Source: Rs1 sp034111875 (GTDB taxonomy: Bacteria > Pseudomonadota > Gammaproteobacteria > Pseudomonadales > Balneatricaceae). From it: a stretch of DNA of 20,641 nt. The stretch lies in assembly GCA_034111875.1 (NCBI GenBank), contig JAWUWK010000002.1, positions 1-20,641 on the forward strand, read 5' to 3'. This document shows, in pieces, positions 1-6,259 of this stretch; the stretch's first letter is position 1; each line of letters starts with the position of its first letter. Below the pieces are notes generated by a model. That model did no database searches and was not told the DNA's origin. It was given only the letters and a program-made list of their open reading frames with translations. The translations under genes were made by a program, and so were the position numbers.

Positions 1-1
1 A

Positions 2-247
2 ATTAGCGAAGCGCTGGATGCTGATGTTTATTTTGCTCACCCATACAGTTCGTGGGAGCGTGGATTAAATGAAAATACTAATGGTTTACTTCGACAGTAT
101 TTTCCTAAAAAGACCGACTTCAAAAAAGTAACACAGTGTGAGGTTAGGCGAGCAGTTGAAAGATTAAATACACGGCCAAGAAAGTTGTTGGGTTATAAAA
201 CGCCAGGTGATTTAATGGCCGAACACATAGCTGTCCTAGCAGCTTAA
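2..247 (+). CDS. IS30-family transposase, C-terminal part (cut by window edge)
   Basis: The frame opens at base 2 and runs 81 codons to TAA at 245-247, with no start inside the window. The visible protein carries the end of a DDE integrase core: YFAHPYSSWERGLNENTNGL followed by LRQYFPK, in which the Glu of the NEN/NTNGL block is the usual third catalytic acidic residue of IS30-type transposases. It is followed by the typical tail RLNTRPRKLLGYKTP. The enzyme would cut and join the ends of its own IS. The N-terminal DNA-binding domain and the first two Asp residues lie outside the window, so intactness cannot be judged. The ORF end shows no decay. Confidence 0.88.
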   Translation: MSEALDADVYFAHPYSSWERGLNENTNGLLRQYFPKKTDFKKVTQCEVRRAVERLNTRPRKLLGYKTPGDLMAEHIAVLAA

Positions 248-251
248 GCAG

Positions 252-278
252 TGATGCACTTCGGATTTGAATCCCCGA
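252..278. repeat. Possible IS30 right terminal inverted repeat
   Basis: Within 35 bp of the transposase stop lies atgcacttcggatttgaatc, the kind of sequence expected at an IS30 end. It contains a near-palindrome (ggatt/aatcc). The left end of the element is outside the window, so the match between the two ends and the exact boundary cannot be checked. This is a placement by position and style only. Confidence 0.35.
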
Positions 279-418
279 TATAAGACTTTATGTTATCACT
301 TATTTGATAGTTATTAAAAATAATTAATAGTGCATTAATTATATGCTAACTATCTATTCAGAAAATAGCTGTTTAGCGTTAATAAACCTGAGCATATATG
401 TTATTTTGTCTGCTGTTG

Positions 419-604
419 CTTAGGGAAGCAGCGAATAAGTCCCCAAATGTTCTCTGTAGATACCAACCCTACAGGGCGTTCAGGATGATTATTGCTCTTT
501 GTTATTGGTTTTCGTCGCACAACCAGAGCGCCTGTAACCATTGCCTCAATCAAAAATCATCCTGAATCACAGGGCCGTTTTGGCCTTGTTCGCTACTTCC
601 TTAG
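419..604. repeat. MITE-like intergenic element with nested inverted repeats
   Basis: The outer arms are 420-439 (ttagggaagcagcgaataag) and the reverse complement of 585-604, matching at 16 of 20 positions. Inside them, 479-490 (ttcaggatgatt) and 555-566 are a perfect 12-bp inverted repeat. The left arm and the sequence after it (to about 463) recur at 19181-19222. The middle (about 500-550, including cagagcgcctgtaa at 524-537) recurs at about 2326-2375. No ORF of note lies in it. This resembles a short non-autonomous mobile or repeat element. The family is not one I can name. Confidence 0.5.
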
Positions 605-652
605 TGCTCATCGCTATAGCCTTGTAATTGTGAGCACTAAGAATGTTTTTTT
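600..652 (+). terminator. Terminator-like hairpin next to the intergenic repeat
   Basis: A perfect 11-bp stem is formed by cttagtgctca (600-610) and tgagcactaag (631-641), with a 20-nt loop. A run of seven T follows at 646-652, four bases after the stem. The long loop and the gap before the T run make it a less than classic intrinsic terminator. It would stop transcripts entering from the IS30 side before the helicase gene. Confidence 0.45.
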
Positions 653-873
653 ATAAAAATTTTATTCAATACGTGTTTTAAGAGCGCACCAATATTACCT
701 CGATTACAATATGCTATTTTCGTTTTGGTCGAGACTTCTGAATTAAGCCACTAGTTATGTGTCAGAGGTGGATCTAGCACAATTTATAAAGCCGTCGCTC
801 GAGCTAACCATTAAAGACTCTCCCAGAGGTTAGTGCACTCACCTTGATGCGTCTATTACCCAATTAGCATGAG

Positions 874-882
874 TGCTATGAT
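874..882 (+). promoter_or_regulatory. Candidate extended -10 promoter of the DEAD-box helicase gene
   Basis: TGC-TATGAT at 874-882 fits an extended -10 box (TGnTATAAT with one mismatch) about 38 bp before the start codon. No good -35 box lies at the proper distance, which extended -10 promoters can tolerate. This is a prediction by motif only. Confidence 0.35.
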
Positions 883-919
883 ATTCTCCTGAACTTATTA
901 ACTAACTATCTGAGACTCT

Positions 920-2152
920 ATGTCATTTTCAAACCTTGGATTATCTAATCCTATTTTACAAGCCATCGAAGAACAAGGTTATAGTCTACCTACACCTATT
1001 CAAACACAAGCCATCCCGATCATTCTTTCAGGTAAAGATCTAATTGCAACTGCCCAAACTGGAACCGGCAAAACAGCCGCTTTTGTATTGCCTATTTTAG
1101 AAAAAGTGAATCGACAATCTAAGCTTAGAGGCAAGCGTATTCGCGTACTTATTCTAACACCTACCAGAGAATTGGCGATGCAAATAGACACAAACATTGT
1201 CCGCTACAGTCAACATTTAAACTTAAGCTCTATGGCGGTTTATGGCGGTGTTGACTCACAAGATCAAAAGCAGCGTTTAATTGAAGGTATAGATATTTTA
1301 GTCGCCACACCGGGCAGGTTACTTGATCTTGCTCATCAACGAGCGTTGCATTTTGATCAACTTGAAACCTTAGTATTAGATGAAGCGGACAGAATGGTAG
1401 ATATGGGGTTTATTGATGACATAGATAAAATTGTTGATCGCCTCCCCATTTTACGCCAGAATTTATTGTTCTCGGCAACGATGAACGATGACGTTTTAGC
1501 ACTGGCCGATGATTTTTCTGATAGTACATTGAGTGAGGCTGCGGTTGAAATATCAGTTGCAGTGAACCAAAAAGCCGCACCTTCAATCAAACAATGGTTA
1601 ATTACTGTCGATAAAGACACCAAATCTGCGTTATTAAGTTACTTAATAACTGAACAAAAATGGGACCGGGCCCTGATTTTTATCGAAAAGAAACACGGCG
1701 CTGCTAAACTCGTTAACCAATTGCAAAAACGCGGAATTAAGGCGGAGTCTCTTCATGGAGATAGAAGCCAAGCCATGCGTGAGCAAATACTCACAGATTT
1801 TAAATCTGGCAGCCTGAAGTATTTAGTGGCTACTGGCGTCGCGGCTCGCGGCATTGATATTGGCAAACTTAGCCGTGTGGTTAATTATGATTTACCCTTT
1901 AAGCCAGAAGAATATATTCATCGCATCGGTCGAACGGGGCGCGCAGGAGAATCCGGTGAGGCGATCTCATTTGTGGCCATGGGTGATTTTAAAAACTTAT
2001 GTGCGATCGAAAGCCGTTTAAACCACTTAATTGATCGAAAAGAAATTCCAGGCTTTGTGGCTAGAAAGGTCGTGCCAGTATCAATTTTGAATTATATTCG
2101 AAAAAGTCGACCAGCCACTAAAAATTTTAAAAAAGAGATCGTCAGGGCATGA
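920..2152 (+). CDS. DEAD-box ATP-dependent RNA helicase, RhlE-like
   Basis: All the hallmark motifs of a DEAD-box RNA helicase are present: the Q motif with Gln28 (PTPIQ), Walker A AQTGTGKT (45-52), PTRELA (81-86), TPGR (130-133), DEAD (154-157), SAT (185-187), ARGID (309-313) and HRIGRTGR (334-341). The two RecA-like domains cover about 1-205 and 225-370. A short basic tail (about 380-410) lacks the long Gly/Arg extension of some relatives. Such proteins unwind short RNA duplexes in ribosome assembly or mRNA decay, often in the cold. Best fit is the RhlE group; I do not assign the symbol because other short DEAD-box paralogues look alike. The gene stands alone, and a weak Shine-Dalgarno (tgaga) precedes the ATG. 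Confidence 0.93.
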   Translation: MSFSNLGLSNPILQAIEEQGYSLPTPIQTQAIPIILSGKDLIATAQTGTGKTAAFVLPILEKVNRQSKLRGKRIRVLILTPTRELAMQIDTNIVRYSQHLNLSSMAVYGGVDSQDQKQRLIEGIDILVATPGRLLDLAHQRALHFDQLETLVLDEADRMVDMGFIDDIDKIVDRLPILRQNLLFSATMNDDVLALADDFSDSTLSEAAVEISVAVNQKAAPSIKQWLITVDKDTKSALLSYLITEQKWDRALIFIEKKHGAAKLVNQLQKRGIKAESLHGDRSQAMREQILTDFKSGSLKYLVATGVAARGIDIGKLSRVVNYDLPFKPEEYIHRIGRTGRAGESGEAISFVAMGDFKNLCAIESRLNHLIDRKEIPGFVARKVVPVSILNYIRKSRPATKNFKKEIVRA

Positions 2153-2786
2153 TCCTTTGCATAAGGGCATATGAATTAGTCCTGTATTTTCTCTGCGGGT
2201 TTAAAGCGGCTAAATACCGAGTCGGTAACGCAGTGCAATAGCGAGTATTACAGAGTTAACTGACCAGTGGCTGGCCGTTTTTGAGCAGGCTATTCGGGGC
2301 TTTCAGAGCAATTCGATCTGTTTTTTTTATCAATTTTTGTCGACCACCACAGAGCGCCTGTAATTGATGCTTAGATCTCACAATGTTCTGTATGCAAGAG
2401 ACGTGCGAGACTTGTTCGCATGTCTCTAGGTGCCTTCAACAACACTCTTAGAAATATACCAGCAACATCGCTGCATCACTTAGCATCCTATAAGTATGTA
2501 TTAACTGACAATTGTTTGAAATTTTGTAACTATTCAGTACAAATAGTACTTGACAGGATTTTTAGGTATAAAATCAGATTTTATTTGCAGCTGAACTACT
2601 ATTATTAATCACACCTAACCTGCTATCTAAAGTCCTCTGCGACGCTTGAATCTGCATAGCGATCACGTGGCTATCCGATTTCTCTAATCGCCTTATGAAG
2701 CGACTCAGGAGCAAATTTTCCAATCTAAAAACCCGTGCGATAATAGCCATTCATTAGGCCAATCCGGTGCGGGCAGTTGAAAATAG
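2153..2786. other. Gene-free stretch between helicase and IS66 remnant
   Basis: An open frame at 2420-2608 has no ribosome binding site or recognisable domain, and I do not believe it is a gene. Two things stand out: a degenerate copy of the middle of the 419-604 element (about 2326-2375, with 14 identical bases at 2350-2363), and a strong hairpin at 2397-2427. The rest, including 2428-2778, shows nothing I can name. The stretch ends with the 8 bp gaaaatag directly before the IS66 left end. Confidence 0.55.
2397..2427. other. 12-bp hairpin downstream of the helicase gene
   Basis: agagacgtgcga (2397-2408) pairs with tcgcatgtctct (2416-2427), twelve pairs including one G-T, around a 7-nt loop. 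No T run follows on either strand, so it is not a normal intrinsic terminator. It lies just after the degenerate repeat copy and could belong to that element. Confidence 0.5.
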
Positions 2787-2865
2787 GTAAGCGCCTCATA
2801 ACCTCCCTTCTTAATAACACGCGCGTAGCCGTATGATTCATCTTAAATCATTTGAGGAGAACGCT

Positions 2866-3125
2866 ATGAGACGCACGAAACAACAATCGCTTGAATTGAT
2901 TCAGGCGCAACAAATCAGTGACTTATCCATCATCGATTTCTGTCGCAAACAAGATCTTCCTTTATTAAATCTTCCGCCTTTAGTAAAGTAACCGTCGCCG
3001 AAAAAACTGAGCTTTCAACAACGGTGATTACCCTCAGTATTGGCAAAGCAACGTTATCCACTCCAAGCTCAACAGACGTCGTTTGGCTAGCAAAATTAAT
3101 AGGGATGCTCTCATCAAAATGTTTG
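2866..3125 (+). pseudogene. tnpA: IS66 accessory protein TnpA, broken
   Basis: A good ribosome binding site (gaggaga, 2854-2860) precedes the ATG at 2866. The first frame reads MRRTKQQSLELIQAQQISD then LSIIDFCRKQDL, the start of an IS66 TnpA, but stops at 2989-2991. The C-terminal part continues in another frame from about 2967 (KSSAFSKVTVAEKT and on to STDVVWLAKLIGML), which is the usual TnpA end. The conserved Tyr/Trp-rich stretch between the two parts is missing. A small out-of-frame deletion near 2958-2967 is therefore more likely than a point frameshift. The gene is non-functional as read. TnpA is needed with TnpB for IS66 transposition, but its biochemical role is poorly known. Confidence 0.75.
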
Positions 3126-3452
3126 TTGATGCCCCAGAGGTTTATTTGCATCGTGACCCCGTCGATTTTAGTAAACAGATTAATGGCCTTACTGCGATTG
3201 TTGAACTCGAAATGAAACAATCTCTCAATGCTGGCGCGCTGTTTTTGTTTTTGCAGTGAACGCCGCGACAAGCTGAAACTTCTGTATTGGCATAAAACAG
3301 GCTTCTGCCTTTGGTATAAACGCCTTGAAAACGACAAGTTCAAATGGCCAAAAAAGCATGAACTAGAGACGATCGATATCAGTGAAGAACAACTGCATTG
3401 GTTACTACGAGGTTTTGATATTAAGGCCATGAAAGCTCATGAATCTATTTAA
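3119..3452 (+). pseudogene. tnpB: IS66 accessory protein TnpB, one-base frameshift
   Basis: The ATG at 3119 starts MFVDAPEVYLHRDPVDF and continues to NAGALFLF, where the frame runs into TGA at 3256-3258. One frame over, the protein resumes as CSERRDKLKLLYWHKTGF, then CLWYKRLENDKFKWP, to the stop at 3450-3452. The join GALFLF-CSERRDKLK is exactly the family sequence, so a single extra T in the run at 3248-3252 explains the break. The rest of TnpB (about 111 residues) is complete. It overlaps the end of tnpA, as usual in IS66 elements. Confidence 0.82.
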
Positions 3453-3490
3453 TTTAACTCGGTTTATCTCGATCATTGAGGTAAAATAAC

Positions 3491-3967
3491 ATTATTAAAA
3501 ACGTTGATGAAAATCAATAATTTATCGAACTAAAACAACGTCTTGCCGCGTTGGAGTCGCAGCTATCTGAGCAAAGTATTACGCTGCGAAAGCAAGATGA
3601 TTCTCTCGAAAATAAAGATCATAAAATCCAGACGCTAGAAGAATATATTCGCTACATGGTCCAGTAGCGCTTTGATTCATCGAGTTAAAAACTGAGCACT
3701 GATCAATTTAATTTATTCGATGAAGCTGAATTGTTAGGTGACGATCACGCGTTAATTGAAGAAGAAAGCACTGGCGTTCCTGCTCATAAGCGTAAGAAAA
3801 AACGGGCTTCAATTCCTGAAGAATTACCGCGCACCGAAATTATTCATGATTTAAGCGACGCAGAAAAATTTTGTCCCCACGATGGCGTAGCATTGCGTCA
3901 TTTTGGCAATGAAACGTCGGAACTCTATCCTGACACAGGAGGGAACGTTGGTGGAAAATGCTATTAG
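3491..3967 (+). pseudogene. tnpC: IS66 transposase TnpC, N-terminal remnant with three stops
   Basis: In one continuous frame the sequence reads FIELKQRLAALESQLSEQS, ITLRKQDDSLENKDHKIQTL and then EEYIRYMV, the coiled-coil-like leader of IS66 TnpC. DEAELLGDD follows, then a linker with AHKRKKKRASIPEELPRTEI and FCPHDGVALRHFGNETSE. Three in-frame stops interrupt it (3518-3520, 3665-3667, 3686-3688). The second falls where the family has Gln (CAG to TAG) and the third in SSSEKLS (GAA to TAA). Resemblance ends at about 3922; the remaining codons to TAG at 3965-3967 match nothing. The DDE catalytic domain (over 300 residues) has been lost. Confidence 0.78.
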
Positions 3968-4214
3968 AATGTTTCACGCTTAACCTCTGGTTGGGAAAAT
4001 AGCTGTTTAGTTAACAACCATTTTACCGTAATCCCCGAGGTTAAAGCTCTATTGCATCACATCTTTTTTTAAACCGCACACTAGTATCCTAAAATATAAA
4101 ACGTTCTGATATTATTTCCGTTCACTGGAAAGCTTAGCGTGCAGGCTACATACTTGACCTGAAAGCACTAACAAAGAGTCGGCTTGTGCGAAAAGGGTGA
4201 TATTTGACTCAAAT

Positions 4215-4943
4215 CTATATCTGAGCACTATTATATAATACCGGCATACTGCCTTGCCATTTCGCCCAGAGCAGGTCATCAACAACCAAATCCCGCATAG
4301 CGCTTGCGACGTTTATTCTACTACAGATACCTGAATTAAATATGGCACTGCGCGTTGGACAGGGGTACATTTCATATGCAGATTCTCGCAGATGATCCAC
4401 TAGCGCATCAGGTCTGATTGAAACCCATGTTAGCTGCGGATGACGCCCGCCTATTCTAGTGCGTAAATATTTAGCTGCCTGCTCGTTATCCCGATGAGGT
4501 GGCAGTATATGGCACAATGTAAAAATCACCATTTTTTGAGCGCTAGAAATCATTTCATTCAGATCAGGGTTGCGCACGCCACTACTGTTCATCAGTATGA
4601 ACTTGACCTTCTTATTGGTATTGTGGCTAATAATCGCCTCGCACAACTTTTTTGTTGCATCCGTGACTAATGTACGAGGGGGTGCAAATACCCCCCGAAA
4701 ACTAAGTTTGTGTCCAAGTGTGCTGATAACAGCAGAGCAATCTTGGACTATCCGAGCGAGTTGTTCGTCGCTCATAGCCAGTATATTGGCTTTAATGATG
4801 GTTAATTGAGAGTGTTTTTGGGCATATTGACTGAGGTTTGTCTTGTTTCTGACGATGATTTTCACACGCTTACCACTGTGTAATAACTGTTCTACGACTA
4901 AACGTCCAGTGCCACCGCTAGCGCCTACTACTAAGACCGACAT
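4215..4943 (-). CDS. NmrA-like NAD(P)-binding oxidoreductase (atypical SDR)
   Basis: The 242-residue protein begins with a Rossmann dinucleotide-binding motif, VLVVGASGGTGRLV (3-16), of the GxxGGTG type seen in NmrA/atypical short-chain reductases. A basic residue after beta-2 (Arg32) suggests NADP(H). CSAVISTLG and VKFILMNSSGV fit the beta-4 and beta-5 strands, but there is no clear YxxxK catalytic pair. Members act as NAD(P)H-dependent reductases, isomerases or redox sensors, and the substrate cannot be read from sequence. It is transcribed away from the LysR gene with 130 bp between the starts, an arrangement common for a regulator and its target. The start is supported by aaggatgg about 6 bp upstream. 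A minus-strand TATAAT lies at 4970-4975. Confidence 0.82.
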   Translation of the reverse strand: MSVLVVGASGGTGRLVVEQLLHSGKRVKIIVRNKTNLSQYAQKHSQLTIIKANILAMSDEQLARIVQDCSAVISTLGHKLSFRGVFAPPRTLVTDATKKLCEAIISHNTNKKVKFILMNSSGVRNPDLNEMISSAQKMVIFTLCHILPPHRDNEQAAKYLRTRIGGRHPQLTWVSIRPDALVDHLRESAYEMYPCPTRSAIFNSGICSRINVASAMRDLVVDDLLWAKWQGSMPVLYNSAQI

Positions 4944-5030
4944 GTTTCCATCCTTAATGTTTGATTGTAATTATATGTTTGAGGTATTAGTTTAAGCTAT
5001 GCAGTAAATAATAGTAATATGGTATTTTTC

Positions 5031-5036
5031 TATAAT
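5031..5036 (+). promoter_or_regulatory. Candidate -10 box of the lysR gene
   Basis: A perfect TATAAT lies 38 bp before the chosen start codon and touches the 24-bp palindrome. The -35 region (about 5008-5013, gtaaataata) is poor, as is common for autoregulated or activator-dependent promoters. Confidence 0.45.
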
Positions 5037-5059
5037 ATCTATGCATATATGCATAGATA
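5036..5059. promoter_or_regulatory. 24-bp perfect palindrome, probable LysR operator
   Basis: The half site tatctatgcata is followed directly by its exact reverse complement, giving 24 bp of perfect twofold symmetry. It lies between a consensus TATAAT (5031-5036) and the ribosome binding site of the lysR gene, so it covers the expected transcription start. That position suits repression of the regulator's own gene. The neighbouring divergent gene may be controlled from the same region. That LysR binds here is inference. Confidence 0.6.
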
Positions 5060-5073
5060 GAGGTGTTACAGAA

Positions 5074-5976
5074 ATGGATTGGAGATCGGTAAAATTTGAT
5101 TGGAATCATGCCAGGTCTTTCTTGGTTACTGCCGAAGAGGGGTCGCTTTCTGCTGCTGCAAGGGCGCTGGGGATGAGTCAGCCGACCTTGAGCCGCCAAG
5201 TCAGCGCACTGGAAAAAGAGCTGGGAGTGGTATTGTTTGAACGTATAGGGCTAGGTTTAACAATTACTCCAAGCGGGCTCGAACTATTACAGAAAGTGCG
5301 TCTGATGGGGGACGCTGCCAGTCAATTCTCGCTGCTTGCCAATGGTCACTCTCAGCAGCTTGAAGGAAATGTGTGTATTAGCGCTAGTGAGGTTTATGCG
5401 ATGTTTTGGTTACCTAAAATTATCGCGAAATTACGGCTATTAGAGCCAAAAATCAACATTGAAATTATAGCGACTAATGATGCAAGCGACTTACGAAAAC
5501 GTGAGGCTGACATTGCTGTTCGCAACTTTAGACCTACTCAGCCAGAGCTAATAGCACGCAAAATCAAAGACGTTAATGCTAAACTTTACGCTAGTCCAAG
5601 TTATTTGAAGAGTATTAATAAAATAATCGAGCTGGAAGATCTTGATCAGGCAAATTTTATCAGCTTTGATAGTTCAGGTCTGTTGCTAAAAGGTCTTAGG
5701 GAAATGGGTTTGAATTTGAACTCAGAGAATTTCAACCATTTAAGTGATAACTTTATCGTACACTGGGAACTGGTTAAGCAAGGATTAGGCATAGGTATAA
5801 TGCCGCAAGATATCGGTGATCTTGAACCAAAAGTGCAGCAAGTCCTGCCCAGTTTTAACTCTATAAACTATCCCGTATGGTTAACTACTCACCGTGAATT
5901 GCATACCAACTCTCGGGTGAGAATGGTGTTTGATTTGCTCGGTGAAGAGCTTGCGAAGCCGTATGCACAACTTTAA
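5074..5976 (+). CDS. LysR-family transcriptional regulator
   Basis: This is a 300-residue protein with a winged helix-turn-helix at about 10-70 (SLSAAARALGMSQPTLSRQV, then LEKELGVVLFER) and the two-lobed LysR effector-binding domain at about 95-295. The effector cannot be told from sequence. The frame is open from an ATG at 5041, but I chose 5074: it has agaggtg nine bases upstream and starts where family members start, whereas 5041 lies inside a 24-bp palindrome just after the -10 box. The divergently transcribed NmrA-like oxidoreductase gene is its most likely target. It converges with the liu operon across 283 bp. Confidence 0.92.
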   Translation: MDWRSVKFDWNHARSFLVTAEEGSLSAAARALGMSQPTLSRQVSALEKELGVVLFERIGLGLTITPSGLELLQKVRLMGDAASQFSLLANGHSQQLEGNVCISASEVYAMFWLPKIIAKLRLLEPKINIEIIATNDASDLRKREADIAVRNFRPTQPELIARKIKDVNAKLYASPSYLKSINKIIELEDLDQANFISFDSSGLLLKGLREMGLNLNSENFNHLSDNFIVHWELVKQGLGIGIMPQDIGDLEPKVQQVLPSFNSINYPVWLTTHRELHTNSRVRMVFDLLGEELAKPYAQL

Positions 5977-6259
5977 GCTTTTAGTTGCGTTGTCTATTTA
6001 CCCGAACGAAAAAAATTTTTTGTGAGGATTCTATGATAGGGAAGAAGATTAGAAGAATTTCTGTGTGTAGCTTTGAAGCTAAAGTATTACATGCTTGATC
6101 ATTTGGTTTATTCACTAGAGGCGTTCAATATAAGGAAATTGAAAATATTTTTATAAAAAATTATTTTAAGAGACCTTAGTATAACGCCTGATTTTTAGAG
6201 TTATTTAAATTTCACAAAAACTAGTTTAAATCGACTGTTTTTTGGTCTTAACCGGAGAC

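Larger units (their letters stand above)
248..919. other. Gene-free stretch left of the helicase gene
   Basis: No plausible coding region is visible on either strand. The stretch holds the possible IS30 end (252-278), a 16-bp sequence repeated at 3995-4010 (361-376), the nested inverted-repeat element (419-604), a hairpin with T tract (600-652) and the putative helicase promoter (874-882). The interval 660-870 shows nothing I can name. Confidence 0.6.
2787..3994 (+). mobile_element. Decayed IS66-family insertion sequence
   Basis: The left end starts with gtaagcgcctcataacctcc at 2787, a typical IS66-family terminus. Remnants of the three usual genes follow in order: tnpA (2866-3125), tnpB (3119-3452) and the front of tnpC (about 3491-3922). 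All are broken. The catalytic core of TnpC is missing, so the element is about 1.2 kb instead of the usual 2.5 kb or so. A worn right end may be at about 3975-3984 (cacgcttaac, similar to the inverted left end with one extra base). The 8 bp before the left end (gaaaatag, 2779-2786) recur at 3995-4002, ten bases beyond that worn end. IS66 elements make 8-bp target duplications, so the outer boundary is taken as 3994. It cannot move by itself. Confidence 0.8.

Noticed and set aside
2420..2608. 62-residue open frame on the plus strand
   Set aside because: No ribosome binding site, low-complexity Tyr/Leu-rich end, no family resemblance, and it starts inside a hairpin arm. It is more likely chance in AT-rich DNA.
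5041..5073. Upstream ATG extending the LysR protein by 11 residues
   Set aside because: It lies within the palindrome at the expected transcription start and has no ribosome binding site. The ATG at 5074 has one, and family homology begins there.
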